From Ustulina deusta (Eukaryota; Ascomycota; Sordariomycetes; Xylariales; Xylariaceae), in contig JAJNNX010000013.1 in the NCBI GenBank assembly GCA_023159155.1, forward strand, positions 186,001-250,000: a DNA stretch of 64,000 nucleotides, read 5' to 3'. Each line of letters opens with the position of its first letter. The first letter of the stretch is position 1. Below, in pieces: positions 35,199-45,165 of this stretch. The notes under the pieces are model-generated. The model did not search any database. It was not told the origin of the DNA and saw only the letters and a program-made list of their open reading frames with translations. The position numbers and the translations under genes were made by a program.

Positions 35199-36909
35199 AT
35201 GAAGATCACATTCAGGGTACGCCGCACATGCCCAGGAACCACGGACCTGTCTGCCCTGCACACTGCGGATTGCGGGGAGTCGACGCGCACCAGGCTGCAC
35301 GCAGCTGGCTGGAGCTCGACCTGCGACAATCCGAACCCACCGCCTTGCTTTGTCTCTGCTCGCCTCCCCCCGGGCCGTGTTGCTAACGTGTGTGGCTGTA
35401 TTAGGATCTCAAGCAAAACAAATTCGTCATCGATGTCGAGTCCTCCGACCTTGTATGTCGTCATTGCCCCCTGCCCTGTTGCTGCTCTCCATGGCAACGT
35501 CCCGCCACCCACCACCTCCTTGCTGCTTGCTTACTTGCCTGACTCGGAACCCCTCGGGCGGTGTTCGGTTAGGACGAAGATGTTTCTAACAGGGCGGTTA
35601 CAGGTGTCTACCGTGAAGGAGAAGATCCAGGCCGAGAAGGGCTTTGATGCAAAGGCTCTGAAGCTCATCTACTCCGGTATGCCCCAGACGTGACCACGGC
35701 GGCCTGGGTGCCTTGTTCCATGTGTTGACCCGGGTATAGGCAAGATTCTCAAGGATGAAGAGAAGGTTGAGACATATAAGATCGAGGAGAAGGGCTTCGT
35801 GGTCTGCATGGTAAACAAGGTACGTAGTCCAAGTGAATGCCGTCGATCTGCTGCTCATCCAGTCGTAGCCCAAAGCCTCGTCGTCAAGCGCTGTCCCTGA
35901 GACGCCTGCCCGCCCTACCACGTCGACACCTGCTGCTCCAGCTGCGCCGTCCCATCCCTCCGGTTCAACCACAGCCAGCGCCGCGCCTCCTGCCACACCG
36001 TCTCCGGCTGGTGCCCAGGCTGCTCCTTCAGGCCAAGGTCTTAGCGATAACTCCATGGCTCTGGGCGCCGAGCGAGCCGGTGTTGTTGCCAACATGGAAG
36101 CTATGGGCTTCGAGCGTTCTCAGATCGAAGCTGCCCTACGCGCAGCTTTCTTCAACCCGGATCGTGCAGTTGAGTATTTATTGACTGTAAGCTTAGCCAA
36201 AGAACTCTGTATTCCGGAAAACAGTAACTGATTTTGTAGGGCATCCCCGAGAGCGCTCGACAGCCTGCACAGCCATCTGCATCAGCATCGAATCCTCCTG
36301 CTGCTGCGCCAGCCGCGGCCCCTGCTGGTCAGCCTTCCGAGGGTGCACCTCAGGGTGATTTCGTCAACCTCTTCGACCTTGCAGCCCAGCAGCAAGGTGG
36401 AAGCCGCGGAGGAAGCGGCAGCGCAGCGCAGGCCGCTGCTGGTGGTGCTGGTGCCAGTCCCGGAACCAGAGATCTCGGAAACCTTGACTTCTTGCGCAAC
36501 AACGCCCAGTTTCAGCAACTTCGTCAAGTCGTTCAACAGCAACCGCAAATGCTTGAGCCCATTTTACAGCAGCTCGGCGCCGGAAACCCTCAGCTTGCTC
36601 AACTTATTTCTCAGAACCCCGACCAATTCCTACAACTTCTAGGAGAGGATGGTGATGACGATGCGCCACTTCCCCCTGGCGCTCAGGCTATCAGTGTGAC
36701 CGAGGAAGAGCGCGATGCCATTGAAAGAGTAAGCCGTTCGCACAAACCTTTTTGTTGTATAGCTCACACTGATACGGCACTAGTTATGTCGACTTGGATT
36801 CGACCGAGATGCAGCCATCCAGGCATATTTTGCCTGCGATAAGAATGAGGAACTAGCCGCCAATTTTCTCTTCGACCAACCAGAGGACGATGAGCCGCCT
36901 GAGCACTAG
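35199..36909 (+). CDS. RAD23: UV excision repair and proteasome shuttle protein Rad23
   Basis: Seven exons are needed: 35199-35216, 35405-35452, 35604-35676, 35740-35819, 35869-36186, 36240-36728 and 36784-36909, giving 383 residues with consistent phases. Rad23 stabilises Rad4/XPC at DNA lesions and carries ubiquitylated proteins to the proteasome. Domains: ubiquitin-like (1-73: [52 protein letters not shown]); Pro/Ala/Ser linker; UBA1 (about 138-179, [17 protein letters not shown]); Gly/Ala-rich linker; Rad4/XPC-binding (about 260-314, [20 protein letters not shown]); UBA2 (about 333-375, [16 protein letters not shown]) with a short acidic end. Exon 1 is only 18 nt and exon 2 only 48 nt, so simple frame-finding misses the start of the ubiquitin-like domain. 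All four modules are intact. Confidence 0.95.
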
Positions 36910-37959
36910 CCATAATATTGGTTATAGTTCTGTGCTGTCTTTTCTGCGTTGCTTTTTACCCTTGCCTTTGAACCGAAGACCGATATCCCGTGCGATGGTC
37001 GGTGAAAACCGCCGCGCTAACCTGTCTTCCCTTCACCTGTGCCGTGGCCTATCGGCCTCCACAGGATATACGCGCACACGAAACATATTCCTGGAAGGTA
37101 GGGTAATGGATATGAGGAGGGAATGCCACCGATCAACATCAGATCGCAGTCTTTTCGACGGCGATGACGCTCCGAACAACTCACGGTCATAGCATACATA
37201 GTTAGCTGGCTCGTTCGTGTCAGTTGTTAGAAGAGGGACAACGAATGAAACAAAAGGACGAATGTTAAAATGGCTCGTGTTGAGGCGGTGAGATGCCTGA
37301 AAGTTGTATGTAGTGCTCGTTAATCCTTCTTTCCGCCTATCCGCTCGGCCTCCAAGTCGTTCAACATTGAGAGCGGGAAGCTAGCCTAGGCCTTGCATTC
37401 TTGCACAAGATGGTAGTTCGAAATTGGTTGCCGAATTTGTATCACCTAGAACTCGAATCGTTCTACCTATGCCATCGCAAAACGGGCAAGCGAGAAATGA
37501 GCTGAATGTAGCTGAGACTAAACATCTGAGCCGTGCCCGTCTACAAGCAGCTGCGTATTCTTTATTTCACGGCGAATTCCATAATTCCGTAAGACTTACG
37601 AGGAAGATAGATGGGTTACGTCACTCGTACTTTCACGTCAGATTTCATCGCGAGCTGCGGTTTTACTCTTTGTTTCATTTATTTATAGCACTGTCCTCTA
37701 GCAGCGTATTCTACTTGCGCGTTGTATGTTGTCTATGAATCGCGGAGAAACTCCCCTTTCGCCTCTTCCTCTTTTGCTTTCGAGGAGTGACCTGGGGTTC
37801 TATGCCTTTCGGGGTTGTGGTGTACAGATGAGCTGCGCTGGGCGCGTCGGCAAGGCAATGGGTAAAGTAAGGATGGGGTATCAAAAATGAAGAGAAGTAA
37901 GTAATTGAGCAGCCTGCGCAGCTCGGCCTTGCTGTCCGCTGGTTGAATGATTCGTTTGT
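36910..37959. other. Convergent 3' region between RAD23 and BDP1
   Basis: 1.05 kb of untranslated and intergenic sequence between two convergent genes. Frames present are short and show no domain. Confidence 0.75.
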
Positions 37960-40054
37960 TCATGCCTGGATGCCCTCTGGTTGCGCGTTCGTGTCGACAT
38001 CCATATCTTGTCCTCCCTGTCCGAGCGCATCCGCATCTTCCTCGATCACCTCGAAATCCCCGTTCGCTTGTCCACTGCCGTTCGCATTAGAGTTCGCGCT
38101 GTCTGTGGGGGCTACGTCGTCGTCGATGAGGCCCGCGGCGCGCCGCTCTTCTCGAAGACGCGACACCTCGCGCTCGTGCTCCTGCGCAAGCATGGCATGC
38201 TCTGCCAGGATCTTATCCTTGGCCTGCCACTGCCGCTGAGACGCCTTGTACTCCTCGATGTCGATGTTAACTTTCTTCTGGCCGCGCACCATCATGGCGC
38301 CGTTGATGCGGTTCGGACGAAGTCTCTCCTGAACAGGTAGAAAGTTGATTAGTGAACTACTAAGGGGCTGGAGGACAGGGGTGTTGGGTAGAGTGAATAG
38401 AATGGGACTAACCTCCTTATTGAACTTGAGCTTGATGGCGCGCCGGTTCTTGCCTGGGAATAGACGGGAGATGGTCTCGAAATCCGTTCCGAACATGCCT
38501 AAGAGTCGATAGAACTTTTCTGTCTCTTCATCTGTCCAGTTGCCTGGCGCTTGGATACGCTTCGCGAAGGATGCCGAGTTCACCACTAAAAAGGCCATCA
38601 TTAGTCACCTCAACTCTAGAGAAAGCCTTCATACATGTAATGGAACATATATGACTTTTCATAGTCATATATGGTTGGTAGGAAATCTCGGTGGGTACGC
38701 CGGCCCTTGGCCAAAGAGGTAGGAAACCGACTTGAGTTATCAACATACAGTTTGTGAAGTCGTTCTCCTCAACCTCTTCTAAGTTTGACATGTCTTGGTT
38801 GTGTCTGTCAACGATAAGAGATGCTGCGTGAACGACAATCTGGCCATCCACAACGTCGTAGCCGACGCCTTGTCCTGCTCCTGATTCCATCGCGGCCCCT
38901 AGCTGAGCCATCGCGGCCCCACGGGTTTCGCCGCTCTCAGTAGCAGTGTCTGGCCGTGATGCTGAATCTTCATCTTCCGGGCCGAGAAGGCCAAGCTTTC
39001 GTTTCTCGCGCTCCAATCTCTTCAGCCGATTCCTTGCACGGGCTTCTCGCGCTCGTTGTTCGATCTCCTCCGCATGTCTAAACCGTTTGCCAATCCCAAG
39101 ATCTTTGGTCAGTTCTCCAACCGTCATTGTTGAGTGGTCTACCGTCAACTCCTCCGCATTTTCTGGGGTTGGATCACGTTTCCGGCGCCTTGTGGGCTGT
39201 CGAACTTCAGCGCTGACACCTTCGTCAGTTTCAACCGTCGCACGAATGCTCGGTTTTCTGCGTTGCCGCTGTTTTTGGGGTGCAGAGCCCTCTGCACCAG
39301 TCCCACCATTGGTGATAGTCGACTTGCGCCTCCGGGGCGTTGGCTTCTTTGGCGCCGGAGGTTGAGATGCCGCAGTTTCACCTGACCCAGATACAGCGAG
39401 AATGGCGTTAGACACCGGAGGTGGAGAAGGAGGCGCCGTATGTGGTCCTAGTGCTACTACCACTTCTCTAGAGTTCGATAGCTCTGACGTCGTTGCAAGG
39501 GCAATAGCGGAAGATTGCGAAAATTCATTGGCCGTGCTAGGAGGGTTGTTCCTTGTTTCAAAACTGGACGCCGGCTGCGTCTCATGCCTCGATGAATCTG
39601 CGTTTGGCCTATGGGGTTCTGGACGCGGGAAGGACTCGCGGATGACCTCATTAGTTGGTTGAGGAGATATGTTCTGGACAGTTTGCAGAGAAGGCGGCGG
39701 TGGTGGTTGAGGAGGAGATACCGTAGGCTCTAAAGTGGGTTGGCCAGCCGGAGCTTCTACGTGTGGTCGAGACGCCGAGGGGGGGCGTTGATTCGCGGGG
39801 GTCGGCAGCGGTTCGGCAGGAGCTGGTGGTTTGCTTGGCTCGTTAACGACTGACTCAATTGAGTCCACAACAGAAGGAGTCGAAGGATTAGAAGCGGCGG
39901 GAGTCGAAGCTTGAGATTGAGGCTCGGTGGTCGGAGCAGGCGTTGGAGCAGGAGAGGTCGAGCTCGCGGGTGGTTTGGAAACGCTAGCTCCGGGTCGACG
40001 ACCGGCCTTCGGCTTGAAGGACAAGCCCCCGGTCTTCTTTAACATGGAACTCAT
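37960..40054 (-). CDS. BDP1: Transcription factor TFIIIB component B'' (Bdp1)
   Basis: Exons are 40054-38749, 38585-38413 and 38328-37960 (introns 163 and 84 nt), giving 615 residues. Bdp1 joins Brf1 and TBP in TFIIIB, which positions RNA polymerase III on tRNA, 5S and U6 genes. The first 290 residues are Pro/Ser/Ala-rich and disordered, with basic patches. A conserved helical part follows (TVGELTKDLGIGKRFRHAEE, then a basic coiled stretch RLKRLEREKRK). The extended SANT/Myb domain spans exons 2 and 3 (about 448-500, NWTDEETEKFYRLLGMFGTD and FPGKNRRAIKLKFNKE), then an RPNRINGAMM segment and an acidic tail. The SANT motif is only restored by joining exons. The start is the first ATG at 40054, as the codon at 40060 is GTG. 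It is divergent from BRE1, sharing a 1.0 kb promoter region. Confidence 0.93.
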
Positions 40055-41066
40055 GGCCACGCTCCTAGTTCATTCCGCGGGGTTGCGGCTATCCTGGGAT
40101 CGCGCGTGCGGTTGGCATGGCCGTGGAAGGACGCGGCGGGGCAGGAGTCCTCACAATCGCGCAAACGAGAAGCTCTGATGCAATGAACACTGGCGGGGCA
40201 TTCGGGATGTAAAGAGGAGGCGCATGAGGATGCAGCAATGCGCAAGTCGAAATAGAATTCCTGAGGGTGGTGACAGCCGCAAGTGGACGGAAACAAATGT
40301 GGAAAAACTGGACTGTAGAGGTAGATTAAAAAGAGGTGCACACCAGTCATCGGAGGGGTTGCTTTGGCGCGAGGGAGGGACACGATGTCAAGCCACCGAC
40401 TACACAGCCACAATCCACTTCTCCCGGGAGGAGGGTCTCGATGGGGAACTGATGGGACGCATGATAAGGGGCTCCGAGCTGGAAGGAGCCCTGTAGGGAG
40501 GTTAGCCTCAGCCTCCAGGCAAGTCCAATACAGGAGGCAGCATACCGCCCGCTGGGTAGGCTAATGGCATGGCTGATAAGCGTCACAGCCAGAAGCGGGT
40601 TAGCGCATTCGAGAGTGCTGGCAGTCCATCTGCAACCTGGATTTTTCGAGCCCGTGTTTCCTTCCCAGAGCCGTGCTCATCACTTTTCCATTCATCCATC
40701 GTTGCCATTCTCTCGTGTGCCATTACTTTGTCCAATTCCCCCGCCCACCGGCATTCCCAGCTCCTGTCGTTCCCGCTCCCACCCAGCACATCGAGCCCCG
40801 TGCGATCGGTGTCTTCTTCTCGACAAGGGATTCCTTGGGGATCACCTTCCTAGATTGATTGTTTGGCTGTCGGAGACACGCGTGCCTCCGCCTCCTGATC
40901 TCTGCCGACACCAGCGCTCGCCCCTTTGTTTCTTTATCTGGCGCCATCTTCGCGGCTGCACATTCTAGTCCATGCATTTCCCGCATCTGTCGTACTTTCA
41001 TTACCCTCCTTTCTGATGCCTTCGTCTACATCGCCGACCGTAGCGCCACTCTCTACCCGGGTCAAG
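40055..41066. promoter_or_regulatory. Shared divergent promoter region of BDP1 and BRE1
   Basis: 1.0 kb between two divergently transcribed nuclear genes. The BRE1-proximal half (about 40640-41060) is strongly CT-rich on the plus strand. No gene is supported, and no single regulator site stands out. Confidence 0.55.
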
Positions 41067-43704
41067 ATGGAAGACCGTAAGAGACCCGCCGTTAACAGCA
41101 CTGATGATATCGCGCCTCCGAGCAAACGCCAGGCTGTTAACGGCGGCAGCAAGGCCAAAGAGGAAGCCGACACCAAGGACGAAGTCTGGGTTGAGGTGAG
41201 TTTTGCTTGATCGCCAATATTTCCGCCAGCCTGTTCTCGCTCTCCCCCCTCCCCTCGATTCATGGCCCCACCTCCACCGGTTCTGTAATTGTCGCAGGCT
41301 GTTGTCCCGAGCGTGGAATGCTCCAGAGCCTTTGTCTTGGTGCCGATATTCCTGTCCGTGTACTCACGCTCTCAGAACTGATGCGCGACTTGGTCTATCA
41401 TCAATCTCCCACATGACGAACCACTCTCTGTCCCGCCCTCATCTCCATGTTGCCGAGTAGGGGCTTGCCTCAGTATTTCAGGCGTGCACTTGCGCTACCT
41501 TGCCACGGAGTGATTGTGTTGCTAATGCCAAAATTGGGATGTGCAGGAATATCAAAAGGACGCCATATATCGTCAGATGCTCGAGTACAAACGTGAGAAG
41601 ACTACCCTAGAAGCCCGGTTAGAAGAACTCGACAAACGATCTACGTACCATGATGACCATATCCGTGTCATGGATGGTTGGTGGACACAAGTAAGCAGAA
41701 ACTGAACGTCCTACACGCTCCGATTTAGGCAGTGCTGACAGATCGAGAAGTTGTTGCAAGAAGTTTCTATTCTCGTCAACGGCACTATTCACTTCCAAGA
41801 TGCATCTGAAGGTAGAAGACATTTTGTATGTTGGGCTGTTCAGCTGCTAACAGAGAACCAGATCAGCTGTTTCTGACGCAGACCCAGTTTAAAGACAATG
41901 AAGAATTCGAATTACACCTCGATGAGAAAGCATCAAAAATCAAGTCGACATTGGAAATATTATTTTCACAGCTCGCAAGCAATCGCGGCAACATTACCCC
42001 CGACGTCGCAAACTTGGAGGCGCAGCTCAATAATCTCCTTGCCTCTCAAAAGGAATATATTCTCAAAGTCGATCGCCTTAGCTCGGATAAAGACAGTCTT
42101 TCGGAACAATTAAACAATGCCACGTTGAGGTACATGAAAGCGGAGCGGAGATTAGATCGTGTCAAGAGTGCGCAAGTTCAAAAATTGGAGCAGCAAGCCC
42201 TCGCCAATTCGACCACGCGACCAGTTACAGGGGTTGACCAAGCTAATGGCATAAGTACCGACGAAAGTAACGGAAATTACGCATCGCAACAGCTAGCCTT
42301 ACAGGAACTTAACAGTGTGGCGAACAAGCAGAAAGAGCAGCTGGAAGCCGCATTGGCACAGAACAAATCCCTACAAGCAGAACTCACTTCACTCCAAACT
42401 CGGTTAACAAATCTTACGGACGAAGACTACTCTCGCACAGAGACTTTCAAGTTATTCAAATCCCAGAATGAAGAGCTCATTAAAAAGGCCAACAATCTGG
42501 AAGCCCAGTGCCACACGCTAAAGCAAGAAAATACCAAGTTGGAAAAGGAGAGGGAAGCTAATCGTCAACGATTTGAATCGGAAGCCCAAAATCTGATAGT
42601 AGATCTTGAAGACCAACTTCAGCAAGCAGACACGAACCTTGTCCGTGTGAGGGCTGCGAGAGACGAGCTGCATGCCGATGTGACGACGCTGAAAGCGAGT
42701 AAAGAGCAAGAACGCACGGCTATCGACCACATGAAGGAGCTGATTAGTGCCAAGGAGGATCGGATCTCGGCTCTACAGTACGAGCTCCAGAGGATACAGC
42801 CAAGTGAGGCCGTGGAAATGACGGGCCCTTCAGAAATCGACGAGATGTCGATTGACGAGCTCCGTGAAAAATATAAGAAGCTAAAGAGAGACTACGACTC
42901 TATCGAGAACGAGCTGCCTGGGATGACAAGTGCGGTCAAGAAATTCCAGGCCCTCGCAAATAAGAAGGTTATGGATTTCGCAGCCCAAGAAGAACGTGTG
43001 GCGCTGTCGATCGCAGAAAAGAGCAAAGCCGATCAGAAATACTTCAATGCACGCAAGGAAAGTGACACAAAGGCCGATGAGGTCAAGCGGCTTCGATCGC
43101 AGAATATGAAGAGTTCAGAAATAATTTCTCAGTTGAAAGAGGTGGAGGCGCAGAATCGGACACTTGTGGCAAACCTAGAGAAACAGCTGGCGGACATGAA
43201 GCAAACGAATGGCTCGGTCATGGCCGAGAACAAGAAACTCGAGGCAGCGAATCAGGATATGTCTAGGCGCTACGATACACTCAAACAGCAGGTCTCTGAG
43301 CTGGCCAATCTCGCGAAGACTAAGGACTCTACTGCTTTTACGACGAAGGAGCGGAACATGAACCTGGAGACGGAGGTGGAGAAGCTTAAGGTCCGTCTCG
43401 AATCAACTATGAAGGACCGGGATAAGTGGAAGACCAAGAGCCTCAGCAATTCTTCTGAAGAGGAAGAAATGCTGCGCGTAAGTGATGGTTATATTCACGA
43501 ACTTGGCGACTAGGCTAACATGATTTATAGAGCATGGCCACATGTTCGATTTGCAAAAAGGACTTTAAAAATACGGTTCTACGTGGTTGCGGGCATATCT
43601 TCTGCCGGGGTTGCGTTGATGACCGACTTGCCAATCGGATGCGGAAATGTCCCAACTGTAACAAAGCTTTCGACAAGAACGACATTATGACGATTCATCT
43701 CTAG
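41067..43704 (+). CDS. BRE1: E3 ubiquitin ligase Bre1 (histone H2B monoubiquitylation)
   Basis: Exons are 41067-41195, 41547-41690, 41742-41811, 41862-43477 and 43531-43704, giving 710 residues. Bre1 works with the E2 Rad6 to ubiquitylate H2B, which is needed for H3K4 and H3K79 methylation by COMPASS and Dot1. The N-terminus has a basic nuclear-signal-like stretch (PPSKRQ) and the conserved [17 protein letters not shown] segment. A long heptad-rich coiled coil occupies about 115-640. The C-terminal C3HC4 RING has all ligands: C658, C661, C673, H675, C678, C681, C693 and C696. The RING sits alone on the last exon. Intron 1 is 351 nt, far longer than the other three (51, 50 and 53 nt), and splits the protein after residue 43. 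Length fits fungal Bre1 proteins. Confidence 0.95.
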
Positions 43705-44130
43705 TAGACGACGGCCGATTTCTTATACCTCACTTGTAAATTATAATTGGAAGGGGGGAGGGGGATGGGTTACCCATGTATCACTGATGTACATACATAA
43801 ATTGCGGTGGCTTCAACCGGGAACCAGGCAGTGGGTGCAGGCACACGCGATCGGCTACAATCTTCAGTTGATAACTGATACCCGGCTATGCTTCTTGTCG
43901 CAATTTAATTGCAAGAACCCAAACACGACTGCCTTGAGCGAGCCTACGGCTGTGAGAAAGCCACTGTGGATACAGGATAGCGTGAGAGAGCATGAGAAGG
44001 CATAAATATCATCAGGTGGTTCTCATAATAAACTGTACGAACAAATAGCTTCATTGAAATTGCTATTGCTGGCTAGCTCCTAAACAGTATTAAAATTTAG
44101 TGCCTCCGGGTTTTTTTTAACTTGTTTTTT
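43705..44130. other. Short convergent 3' region between BRE1 and the SARAF-like gene
   Basis: 426 bp of 3' untranslated and intergenic sequence with AT-rich stretches. No gene seen. Confidence 0.8.
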
Positions 44131-45165
44131 TTATCTTCTACTTGTAGACCCAAAACCTGTGCTTGTGTATCTGGTAGATGAAGTTGATGCTGCGCCAGAA
44201 CCTGAACCCCTACTACTTGAGCTTGGTCCCGGGCTCGAGCCCCAGCCGCTGCTGCTACTACCTCCTCCATATAAATTCCGTGGTTCCTGTTGCCGGTTCC
44301 CGCGATTTCCAGCGAGATAAGCCGCGGCGGCACCCCCTGCTACGCCAGACCAAAAACCAGGCCGCCAACCCTGCTGGCCTTGGCTCGAAGAACCCGAATA
44401 CTTGCTGTATGGCGGTGGCGGGTCGTAGCCACCACCGCCTCCACCGGGTCCAAAGCCTGGATCGAAACCTCCTCCTCCTCCACCACCGCCAAACCACCCA
44501 TTCCTGGGTCTGCGCCGGGCCGCGCCGGGAGTACTCGGCTGCGTCCAGGCCGAGTACACGATCCAGAGCAGTACGCCGACAAAGATGACGCCGAAGAGCC
44601 AGGCGCTCAAACCCGCGTCTTCTTCTTCTCCTCCTCCTCCTCCTCTCGGGCGCTCGGGACTCCGCAAGGGATCGCGTCCGTCCCCCGCTCCCCGCCATCC
44701 CGAAAACCAGCCGCCGCCGCCACTGGTGCCGGCGGCGGCGATCTCGGGGAAAGCCTGCTCGCCTAGGTCGGTCAGGACGAGGCGGTACTCGACGGCGCAG
44801 CTGCCGCGGAGAACGTAGGGGTCGTCGGGGGCGGCGTAGCCCTCGCAAACGACGTCGGTGGCACCGAGTTTGAGCTCGGGCGGCAGCGAGGCTGTGCACG
44901 ACCACTCGACGTCCTCGGCGCCGTACGAGCTGCCTTGGTTCGTGCACCGCATCACGTCCACGGCGTGCAGCGCGCAGACCCGGGGAGAAGAGACGCACTT
45001 GAGCTGCGGGAGGGCGGAGACGCGCCGGTGGGCCGTCTGCTTGTTGGCGCGCAGCGTGAGGGTCTGCACTTGCGAGAGCAGGATCGCGTCTTTCGGCTGG
45101 GCGCTTGCCGAGACGCTCGTTGCGAGGAGGCCCAGGAGGGCCGGGAGCACCATGCTCGTGTGCAT
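44131..45165 (-). CDS. SARAF-like ER membrane protein (store-operated calcium entry regulator family)
   Basis: This is a single-exon gene of 344 residues. The SARAF/TMEM66 family (DUF1183) sits in the ER membrane; the animal member dampens store-operated calcium entry. Visible features are a signal peptide (1-22), a luminal domain (about 23-145) with six Cys (57, 64, 74, 90, 107, 123) and the family pattern VEWSCTASLPPELKLG then VVCEGY, a linker, and one membrane helix (about 186-207, WLFGVIFVGVLLWIVYSAW). The cytosolic tail is Gly/Ser/Pro-rich, with GGGGGGYDPPPPYSKYSG and AAAAYLAG. The PPPY motif could bind a WW-domain ubiquitin ligase. Fungi have no clear STIM/Orai pair, so the partner here is unknown. 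ATG is at 45165, and a second in-frame ATG at 45153 would also leave a signal peptide. Confidence 0.88.
   Translation of the reverse strand: MHTSMVLPALLGLLATSVSASAQPKDAILLSQVQTLTLRANKQTAHRRVSALPQLKCVSSPRVCALHAVDVMRCTNQGSSYGAEDVEWSCTASLPPELKLGATDVVCEGYAAPDDPYVLRGSCAVEYRLVLTDLGEQAFPEIAAAGTSGGGGWFSGWRGAGDGRDPLRSPERPRGGGGGEEEDAGLSAWLFGVIFVGVLLWIVYSAWTQPSTPGAARRRPRNGWFGGGGGGGGFDPGFGPGGGGGGYDPPPPYSKYSGSSSQGQQGWRPGFWSGVAGGAAAAYLAGNRGNRQQEPRNLYGGGSSSSGWGSSPGPSSSSRGSGSGAASTSSTRYTSTGFGSTSRR

Noticed and set aside
40055..40060. GTG at 40060 as the BDP1 start
   Set aside because: Nuclear fungal genes normally use ATG; the first ATG is at 40054.
44258..44998. 246-codon Arg-rich minus-strand frame
   Set aside because: A shadow of the SARAF-like gene in another frame, created by GC-rich Gly codons.
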